Positions 4,969-10,669 of a stretch of DNA of 10,669 bases are shown here, piece after piece. Origin of the DNA: Opitutia bacterium (lineage in GTDB: Bacteria; Verrucomicrobiota; Verrucomicrobiia; Opitutales; Seribacteraceae); the NCBI GenBank assembly GCA_002692605.1, contig NZLE01000085.1:34345-45013 (forward strand), read 5' to 3'. The position numbers and the translations under genes are program-made. Position 1 is the first letter of the stretch. Each line of letters starts with the position of its first letter. The notes below the pieces were generated by a model. The model did not search any database. It was not told the origin of the DNA and saw only the letters and a program-made list of their open reading frames with translations.

Positions 4969-6531
4969 TCACGAATCATCCCCAAAAGGCAAAGACTTAG
5001 TGATCTTGCGCCCCAGCCCGCGAGCTTCGGGAACTCCATTCAGGTAACAGCAAAGAAAATAAATCAAAATACCCGAAGGGATGAAAAGAAGAAGCCGCAT
5101 GAGGTCGGAGCCCTTACCCGAGGGGAAGATGAACGCATCATTCGAAAGATAAAGAACTCCTCCCATGACAAGGCACGATAAGAGGATTGGCAGAAAAAAG
5201 AGAGGACGCTTCCGCCAAAGGATGAAGAAGCCGAAATCCCGAGTTTTCGCAATCAGGTACGAAGTCTGAAAAAAGGCAGCCAGGACGTTCGCCCATGCCA
5301 GACCGTACACCCCGTTGTCCTGCATCAGCCAAAGACTGAAGCCGGCATTGGCAAGCAAACTGACCAGAGCCGCTCGCAGGGGGTGAATCATTTGCTTCTG
5401 GGAGTGAAAGGCTTTCACCATGAAGGCCGAAATCGCATAAAGCGGCAGACCCAAGGAAGAAATCAACAACACTTCGCTTGCCGCCCGAACCTGCGACGGT
5501 CCGAATTGGCCCCATTGAAACAACACTGAAAGAATCGGATCCGCCAGGAGAGCCAAACCGACTGCCGCAGGAAGAGTGACCGCCAGGGTCATTCTGAACC
5601 CCCTGAAGAAATAGCCCATGAAGTTCTTTCGGTCCGACTCCGTGGCGGCCTTGGCGAGTTCGGGAAAAAGCACCGTGGATATGGCGATGGCAAAAACCCC
5701 CAGAGGCAGTTCGATCAGACGGGAAGCGAGAAACAGATAGGATACTCCACCCTGCTCATCCAATGAATAAGCAAGGAACCGTGAAACCAAAACGTTGATT
5801 TGAACGACCGCCGCTCCCATCGCCCCAACCCAAAATATGCTTTTGATCCGGTCCAACTCCTGCGAACGGCCCAAGTCCAGCTTCCAACGCCATCCGTCCG
5901 CCATCCGTAGTTGCAGAAAAGGCAAAAGAAATTGGACGAAGCCGGCGAGCAGAACGCTGAGGCAAAGAACCACGGCCAAATCCGACCCTGACCAACCCAA
6001 GCTCACTCCAAAGAAAGCCAAGGTGGAGATCATAAATAGATTGAGCAGTATTGGAGACAGAGCCCCGGCGAAGAAACTTCCGCGAGTGTTGAGAGCCCCA
6101 ACCATAATTGCGGAAGCGCAGATAAATAAAACGTATCCGAAGGTGATCGAATTCAACATGGAACCGTTCGACCATTTGTCCGAATCGAACCAGTCACCTT
6201 TGGCCGCTCCATAGGAGAGACTCACCACGAACACGATCAGAAGGGACAAAACCACCATCAATCGGCCAAGCACCTTGTTCATCAAATCGAAGGCATCCTT
6301 TGAACTTTTTTTCCTCGTTTCGGCGTACACCGGAATGAAAGCCGAGCTCAAGGTACCCTCTCCAAGCATCCTGCGGAATAGGTTGGGAATCGTAAAGGCG
6401 AGGATGAATGCCTCTCCGAACACCGATGCCCCGAACGCGGAAAAAAACAACACATCGCGAAGAAGACCCAAGATTCTGGAGCCCATGGTAAGTACGCTGA
6501 CCAGAGACAGGCTCTTGGCGATCCTACTCAT
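4969..6531 (-). CDS. murJ: Lipid II flippase MurJ (MviN)
   Basis: This 520-residue MOP-superfamily membrane protein flips the peptidoglycan precursor lipid II from the cytoplasmic to the periplasmic face of the inner membrane. The N-terminus has MGSRILGLLRDVLFFSAFG, then FTIPNLFRRMLGEGTLSSAFIPVYAE, the MurJ signature. Arg19, Arg25, Arg53 and Arg54 match the essential Arg18, Arg24, Arg52 and Arg53 of E. coli MurJ. The essential Asp39 is Glu40 here, a conservative change. About fourteen hydrophobic segments run to the C-terminus, and the length matches the family (about 510 residues). ATG 6531 has CGGAG ten bases upstream. It follows the TPR gene by 44 bases and is probably the last gene of a PP2C-TPR-murJ operon. 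The pilin cluster starts 63 bases beyond its stop. Confidence 0.95.
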   Translation of the reverse strand: MSRIAKSLSLVSVLTMGSRILGLLRDVLFFSAFGASVFGEAFILAFTIPNLFRRMLGEGTLSSAFIPVYAETRKKSSKDAFDLMNKVLGRLMVVLSLLIVFVVSLSYGAAKGDWFDSDKWSNGSMLNSITFGYVLFICASAIMVGALNTRGSFFAGALSPILLNLFMISTLAFFGVSLGWSGSDLAVVLCLSVLLAGFVQFLLPFLQLRMADGWRWKLDLGRSQELDRIKSIFWVGAMGAAVVQINVLVSRFLAYSLDEQGGVSYLFLASRLIELPLGVFAIAISTVLFPELAKAATESDRKNFMGYFFRGFRMTLAVTLPAAVGLALLADPILSVLFQWGQFGPSQVRAASEVLLISSLGLPLYAISAFMVKAFHSQKQMIHPLRAALVSLLANAGFSLWLMQDNGVYGLAWANVLAAFFQTSYLIAKTRDFGFFILWRKRPLFFLPILLSCLVMGGVLYLSNDAFIFPSGKGSDLMRLLLFIPSGILIYFLCCYLNGVPEARGLGRKITKSLPFGDDS

Positions 6532-6575
6532 TGCCGCAAACGCTCCGATTCCATTCCAAATGGGAAAGCTCTCGG

Positions 6576-6893
6576 CTAACCGGAACCAAGAGAATCAAGT
6601 AACTGCTTTGCCTCCATCATCGGGTCTTCGTGAGCTTGCTCTTCGGCCAAGGCAACTGTCTTTTCGAGGAATTCCCTGGCAAGCTGGGAATTGCCGGTTT
6701 CCATTTCCGCCTTACCCACGAAAAGAGAGGCCATCATCCAATCCGGACGGAGCTTCAGGCATTTTCTGAATTCAGCGGAAGCTTGTTCGAATGAGCCCTC
6801 TTCGAAATAAGCCTGGGCCAAACTGTAACGAAAGAAAACTTGGTTCGGATTCTTTTCGACCTTCTCTTTGAACGAAGCGATCCGGTCCCCCAT
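6576..6893 (-). CDS. Small tetratricopeptide repeat (TPR) protein
   Basis: This 105-residue soluble protein has no signal peptide or membrane segment. Residues about 18-51 (YSLAQAYFEEGSFEQASAEF then CLKLRPD) are a near-consensus TPR. A second, looser repeat follows at about 52-85 (ASLFVGKAEMETGNSQLAREFLEKTVAL), then a final helix. TPRs are protein-protein interaction scaffolds; the partner cannot be read from sequence. Its position, 18 bases after the PP2C phosphatase and 44 bases before murJ, suggests it is coexpressed with both and could be an adaptor. ATG 6893 is the only reasonable start, without a strong Shine-Dalgarno sequence. Confidence 0.85.
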   Translation of the reverse strand: MGDRIASFKEKVEKNPNQVFFRYSLAQAYFEEGSFEQASAEFRKCLKLRPDWMMASLFVGKAEMETGNSQLAREFLEKTVALAEEQAHEDPMMEAKQLLDSLGSG

Positions 6894-6911
6894 GGCGGTC
6901 AGGAAGGCTCT

Positions 6912-7625
6912 CTAGGAGAAGAGCAGAGATATGGCGGTCGAATTATCCACTCCGCCGTTCTGGTTGGCCGCATCAATCAGGGCGTGAACGAAGGGGTTGG
7001 GTTCGTATTCGCTCATCATTTGCTGAATCTCTCCCAAGTCCACCATATTGGTCACACCGTCCGAGCAGATCAGGAATTGATCGTTCGGTTCGATGCCGAT
7101 TTCACCGGAGTCCACCTCGAAATCAATGTCTTGGCCCATGCATCGGGTCAAGGTATGCATATAATGTTCGGGCATGTCGTCCGCCGCTTGAGGACCATGC
7201 TTTTCGATCAATTCGTCTCCCAAGGTATGGCTTTTGGAAATTTTGGTGAGACTGTCTCCGCTCTTTCGAAAGATCGCAGAATCTCCGACGTGAACGTAAA
7301 GGATCTTATCGGGAAGGAGCCGAAGGGCTGAGAAAGTCGTTCCAATCCCATTCTCTCCCCCGACCAATTGTCCGCATTCGACTACGTTCGCATGAACCTT
7401 TTGAACAATCTCCTTTAACTCTTCGATGGTGCACGCGTCTTCCGAGCTTCTGATCATCGAAGCGAAGAATCTGACCGCCAACCGGCTTGCCAAGTTACCA
7501 AAGGGCAGACCGCCCACTCCATCGGCAACGGCAAAGATTCCCTTGGCATCGTCAACGACAAAGGAATCTTCGTTGTTTTCGCGGACAAACCCGACGTCAC
7601 TGTGACCATGTGATTTGAAAAGCAT
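6912..7625 (-). CDS. PP2C-family serine/threonine protein phosphatase
   Basis: The 237-residue protein is a complete bacterial PP2C (Stp1/PrpC-type) domain with nothing added. Motifs in order are SDVGFVRENNEDSF (9-22), VADGVGG (33-39), GTTFSALRL (95-103), VGDSAIF (113-119), CSDGVTNMV (187-195) and GGVDNSTAIS (224-233). Asp35, Asp189 and Asp227 are the expected metal-binding aspartates. The usual flap-region D-H-S is S-H-T here (132-134). PP2C enzymes remove phosphate from Ser/Thr residues, usually opposing Hanks-type kinases, and act in the cytoplasm. No kinase gene is present in the window. It is the first gene after a 98-base gap and probably heads an operon with the TPR gene and murJ. ATG 7625 gives the standard N-terminus; no strong Shine-Dalgarno sequence is seen. 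Confidence 0.93.
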   Translation of the reverse strand: MLFKSHGHSDVGFVRENNEDSFVVDDAKGIFAVADGVGGLPFGNLASRLAVRFFASMIRSSEDACTIEELKEIVQKVHANVVECGQLVGGENGIGTTFSALRLLPDKILYVHVGDSAIFRKSGDSLTKISKSHTLGDELIEKHGPQAADDMPEHYMHTLTRCMGQDIDFEVDSGEIGIEPNDQFLICSDGVTNMVDLGEIQQMMSEYEPNPFVHALIDAANQNGGVDNSTAISLLFS

Positions 7626-7723
7626 TAGAGTATGGGGCTACCTTGCTTTGCATACCAAGTTGAGGGGTAAGTCAATTTTCAAAAAAAAAATCATGTTATT
7701 ACTGAAAACAGGATATTTCTTCC
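7626..7723 (-). other. Intergenic region between helicase and phosphatase genes
   Basis: This 98-base gap probably holds the promoter of the PP2C-TPR-murJ unit. On the minus strand a TTGACT lies 15 bases before TATGCA, a suboptimal sigma-70-like pair ending about 20 bases before ATG 7625. A run of ten T (7690-7681) follows the helicase stop, but no G+C-rich stem precedes it, so I do not call a terminator. Confidence 0.3.
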
Positions 7724-9775
7724 TCACTCCCCAAGCAACTCGGACAACGATAGGCTTTCGTAGTTGGGATTGGGCAATTCGGACAAAAATTGGGACCCGT
7801 AGTTCTTCTTGAGAATCCTCGAATCCATGATCAGCAAATCGCCGACATCCGCTTGCGAACGGATCAACCGGCCCACCCCTTGCCGAAAGCGGATCACCGC
7901 GCTTGGCAAAGTCAATTCGATGAAGGAACTCTTGCCCGCTTCAGCCAAAATCTCCGTCTTGGCTTCCATCACCGGATGACTCGGGTTTTCAAAAGGCAAA
8001 CGGGTGATGATTACTTGGGACAGACAAGGCCCCTTGGCATCGAACCCCTTCCAAAAGCTTTCGGCGCCCAAGAGCAGGGCATCCTCTTCCTCGATCAACT
8101 TGGCCCGCAACTCGGACCTCGAGAATCCTTCGCCCTGGGCGTAGACCGAACGTCCGATTTTCTGCCACCGTGGGAGCAAGTGGTGGTAGGCGTACTTAAG
8201 ATCCGAATAATTGGTGAACAAGGCAAGGGTTCCCCCTTCCATCGCGGACGCGGATCCGTGAATCGCCTCGACCAAATAATTCAAATAGGGATCGCGATTG
8301 CCGGACATGGGCTCCGGAGAATCCATCAGAATGCGGACCTGCATATTGGAAAGATAATCGAAGGGAGAATGGACGATTCCCTCCTTCACCTCCTCCGCTC
8401 CAACCTGAGACTTGAAGCAATCCGCCTTTCCCTTCCGGGTCAGCGTTGCGCTGGTCATGATGATCGAGGTTTGCTTCCCCAACAGATCCCGGCGCAGCAC
8501 CGAAGCAATATCGAGCGGGGCGCTTCTCAAGTGAATGATTTGGTTTTTCTTGCCCGCCCGCTCCAACCAATAGACCGAGCCCTCGTCCTTTAGTTCCGAG
8601 ACCTCGGACAAGCCCATCAGGTAGCCCTGCATTCTTTTCGCCTGATCCTTCAGTTCCAACTTTCGGTTCTCGTCCTCGCTCAATTCCGACAACTCCACCA
8701 AACTTCGGACCACCCGGCTCAAGGGAGGCAGGACCTCCATCGGAAACACCCCCTTTTCCAGCAACCGGATCCGGCTTTGCTCACCCAGAATGCGAACGTG
8801 CAAGTGCTGAAAGAAATCATCCACTGCGAGGGATGCATCCTCCACTGCCTCCAGATCCTTGGGACGGCCCAGCTTCTTCAGCAAGCCCTTTCCCTGCCTT
8901 GGATTATATAACCTTCGCAGGGAAGTTTCCATAGCCCATGAACTCATCGACAAACCCAAATGATCCCCCGCCACCTCGGGGATCTCATGAGCTTCGTCAA
9001 AAATCACAAAATCATCGGCAAACATCACCCCACCCTCCTCATCCGAAGGACCGTAACCCGCTCCCATTAGAGAAAAGAGAAGACTATGATTCACCACCAC
9101 CAAGTCCGCGCTTTCCACCCTTGCCCGGGCTTTCCGGTAGCAGCAGGACTGGGGAGAACAGCGCTTGCTCGAACAAAGGGATGAATCCGCATTGACCAGA
9201 TCCCAAACTCCAGCCTTGGGAAGTGGGGACATCTCTTGCCTGATTCCCTCGACCGGGTTCTCGTTGATCCACTCGAAGATTCTTTCCAACTCCTCCCTCT
9301 GACCCGCTTCGAAAAGTTCGGTTTGTCCGCTTCGAGCGCGGTGCAAACGGTTCGCGCACAGGTAATTCGCCCGCCCCACCAACAAAGCGCATTCGAAATC
9401 CGCCCACTCCTCGAATCCGGGTATCCCAGCCAGAATCTTTCGCAAAGCCGGAATATCCTTTTCCAGCAACTGCTCCTGCAAGCTGATGGTGTTGGTCGCG
9501 ACCACACAGGGGCGCTTGCGCATGCGGGCATGCAGAATCGCCGGCACCAGATACGCCAGACTCTTCCCCACCCCAGTGCCCGCTTCGAAGAGAAGATGCT
9601 CTCCCTGCGCGAGGCAATCCTCCACGCGTTTCGCCATCTCCGCCTGTTCCCCGCGGAATTCGAAATCCAAAGTCTTTTGCAGAATTCCATCCGGTTCGAA
9701 CACCTTCCGAACGACCTCCCCAAGATCGGGCGCATGGTTCTCGTTTGAAGAAGTGTCGGAAATCAATCGAATCAT
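7724..9775 (-). CDS. DinG/YoaA-family ATP-dependent DNA helicase with iron-sulfur cluster
   Basis: This 683-residue superfamily 2 helicase is of the XPD/DinG type: a 5'-3' DNA helicase that unwinds R-loops, forks and structured DNA in repair. The Walker A motif is EAGTGVGKS (64-72) and Walker B is IFDEAHE (258-264). Between them are Fe-S cysteines Cys140, Cys201, Cys206 and Cys212, in the same 5- and 6-residue spacing as the E. coli DinG cluster; Cys211 is extra. Later motifs are IMTSATLT, FTNYSDLKYAY, SFWKGFDAKG, IITRLPFENPSHPV and, near the end, IRFRQGVGRLIR. The frame is open up to an ATG at 9850, but that portion overlaps the upstream metallo-hydrolase out of frame. ATG 9775, 16 bases after that gene's stop, with a GAGG 11 bases upstream, is preferred. 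Whether it is the DinG or YoaA orthologue cannot be decided from the sequence alone. Confidence 0.93.
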   Translation of the reverse strand: MIRLISDTSSNENHAPDLGEVVRKVFEPDGILQKTLDFEFRGEQAEMAKRVEDCLAQGEHLLFEAGTGVGKSLAYLVPAILHARMRKRPCVVATNTISLQEQLLEKDIPALRKILAGIPGFEEWADFECALLVGRANYLCANRLHRARSGQTELFEAGQREELERIFEWINENPVEGIRQEMSPLPKAGVWDLVNADSSLCSSKRCSPQSCCYRKARARVESADLVVVNHSLLFSLMGAGYGPSDEEGGVMFADDFVIFDEAHEIPEVAGDHLGLSMSSWAMETSLRRLYNPRQGKGLLKKLGRPKDLEAVEDASLAVDDFFQHLHVRILGEQSRIRLLEKGVFPMEVLPPLSRVVRSLVELSELSEDENRKLELKDQAKRMQGYLMGLSEVSELKDEGSVYWLERAGKKNQIIHLRSAPLDIASVLRRDLLGKQTSIIMTSATLTRKGKADCFKSQVGAEEVKEGIVHSPFDYLSNMQVRILMDSPEPMSGNRDPYLNYLVEAIHGSASAMEGGTLALFTNYSDLKYAYHHLLPRWQKIGRSVYAQGEGFSRSELRAKLIEEEDALLLGAESFWKGFDAKGPCLSQVIITRLPFENPSHPVMEAKTEILAEAGKSSFIELTLPSAVIRFRQGVGRLIRSQADVGDLLIMDSRILKKNYGSQFLSELPNPNYESLSLSELLGE

Positions 9776-9791
9776 CCCGCCAAACGCCTCG

Positions 9792-10442
9792 TCAGGGCCG
9801 AACGAATGGATTCGATTGCATTTCCGCCCCCACCGAAGTATCCGGTCCATGCCCCGGATGAATCAAAGTGTCTTCCGGCAGCGCGTAGACCTGTTCGCGA
9901 ATCGAACGCTCCAAGGCCTGAAAGTCTCCACCCGGTAAATCCGCCCGGCCGACGCTCCCCGCGAAAATGACGTCCCCCACAAAGCACCGGTCCTCCTCTT
10001 CCACCCAAAGAATCACGTTCCCCGGACAATGCCCCGGGCAATGACGGACCTCCACCTTTCGGCCCCACAAATCCAGTTCCTCTCCATGTTCGATCCAGCG
10101 CGTGACCTTCACGGGCTCGAGTTCCAAACCCGGAATCGCAAAGGAACTCATCAGAGCCGGTTGCTCGAAGAGGACCTGATCTTCCCGATGCCCCAGAACC
10201 TCCAACCCCTCCCTGCAGAGAACCGCGGCCCCCGCCATATGATCCCAATGCCCGTGAGTCAGCCAGATCGCGCTCAAAGTCAAACGCTCCCTCTCCAAAA
10301 TTCCTCCGATTGCCTCCGAACATCCCGGTGGGGCATCGATCAGAATCGCTTCTTCTCCCCCCTCTTCCCAGAGAAGGTAAGCATTGGTACCAATGGGTCC
10401 CAGTTCCATTTTTTCAATCCTTAGCGAAGTCATTGAGATCAT
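9792..10442 (-). CDS. MBL-fold metallo-hydrolase, glyoxalase II-like
   Basis: This is a 216-residue metallo-beta-lactamase-fold hydrolase of the glyoxalase II (GloB/YcbL) type. Such enzymes hydrolyse thioesters such as S-lactoylglutathione in the cytoplasm, but many relatives have other substrates. The di-metal site is complete: THGHWDH (62-68), His138 in CPGHCPGN, Asp157 in VGDVIFAGSVGRADLPGGD, and His198 in HPGHGPDTSVGAE. The usual Thr after the third histidine is Cys139. The protein lacks the C-terminal helical glutathione-binding domain of full-length GloB (about 250 residues), so it is closer to YcbL-type or bacillithiol/orphan enzymes. Starts at 10442, 10433 (MTSLRIEKMELG) and 10409 are all in frame; none has a Shine-Dalgarno sequence, and 10433 is a good alternative. 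It is followed 16 bases later by the helicase gene and lies divergent from the tRNA. Confidence 0.9.
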   Translation of the reverse strand: MISMTSLRIEKMELGPIGTNAYLLWEEGGEEAILIDAPPGCSEAIGGILERERLTLSAIWLTHGHWDHMAGAAVLCREGLEVLGHREDQVLFEQPALMSSFAIPGLELEPVKVTRWIEHGEELDLWGRKVEVRHCPGHCPGNVILWVEEEDRCFVGDVIFAGSVGRADLPGGDFQALERSIREQVYALPEDTLIHPGHGPDTSVGAEMQSNPFVRP

Positions 10443-10589
10443 ACTGCACGAAAGAATCGATTCCCCAAGCCTAATGCTGATTTTATGGCTCTTTCATCGA
10501 GAAAAAACGGATCACCAAAAAAATTCATCACCCTTTCTTGTCACTTGACTTCATCCCTCCCGCTTGGTTTTATCTTCGACTTGCGATTT
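10443..10589. other. Divergent intergenic region between metallo-hydrolase and tRNA-Asp
   Basis: These 147 bases separate the minus-strand metallo-hydrolase from the plus-strand tRNA and should hold both promoters. For the hydrolase, a TAAAAT on the minus strand is the only -10-like hexamer I see, and it lacks a good -35 partner. I see no open reading frame of note and no repeat. Confidence 0.3.
10545..10574 (+). promoter_or_regulatory. Probable tRNA-Asp promoter
   Basis: TTGACT (10545-10550) is a near-consensus -35 box. It is followed after 17-18 bases by TTTTAT/TTTATC (10568-10574), a weak -10. This leaves about 15 bases to the mature tRNA 5' end, a normal leader for a tRNA transcript. The assignment rests on position and the -35 match. 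Confidence 0.45.
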
Positions 10590-10666
<77 letters not shown>

Positions 10667-10669
10667 TCG

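Noticed and set aside
7681..7723. Intrinsic terminator with a ten-T run after the helicase
   Set aside because: No stem of useful length or G+C content precedes the T-run; only a 3-bp CTG/CAG hairpin is visible.
7790..8593. A 267-codon plus-strand open frame opposite the helicase gene
   Set aside because: It is antisense to conserved helicase motifs, its product resembles no known family, and other long antisense frames occur opposite the same gene; it is a codon-bias shadow.
9776..9850. Extension of the helicase to ATG 9850
   Set aside because: It overlaps the metallo-hydrolase gene by 59 bases; ATG 9775 sits just past that gene's stop and still leaves a full N-terminus.

Overview
The window looks like ordinary chromosome of a Gram-negative-type bacterium with about half G+C. 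My best guess is the Verrucomicrobiota (Opitutae-like). This rests on a dense run of GFTLxE pseudopilin genes, menaquinone synthesis (MenA), weak or absent Shine-Dalgarno sequences at most starts, and the general gene mix; no marker settles it. All ten protein genes lie on the minus strand. Only the tRNA-Asp at the right edge is on the plus strand. Genes are tightly packed: the longest gene-free stretch is 10443-10589 (147 bases).

Reading in the direction of transcription (right to left), the first unit is a glyoxalase II-like metallo-hydrolase followed 16 bases later by a DinG/YoaA-type iron-sulfur helicase. After a 98-base gap comes a PP2C-type protein phosphatase, a small TPR protein and the lipid II flippase murJ, spaced 18 and 44 bases apart. 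This looks like an operon that could couple protein phosphorylation state to cell-wall precursor export.

After 63 bases holding an inverted repeat and a strong ribosome-binding site comes a four-gene pseudopilin cluster: GspG-like, a second GspG-like protein carrying a perfect EF-hand-type calcium loop, GspH-like, and a GspI/'cassette B'-like protein started by a GTG inside the preceding gene. No secretin, ATPase, inner-membrane platform or prepilin peptidase is present here, so the machinery must be encoded elsewhere. menA follows, then an M29-type (aminopeptidase T-like) metallopeptidase that runs off the left edge. That last gene has no stop inside the window, but its reading frame is open for 370 codons and keeps the family's metal ligands.

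I found no mobile element, CRISPR array or clear phage signal. The most unusual items are the EF-hand loop in a pseudopilin, the pseudopilin-only cluster, the PP2C-TPR-murJ arrangement, and a possible hairpin sequestering the ribosome-binding site of the first pseudopilin gene.
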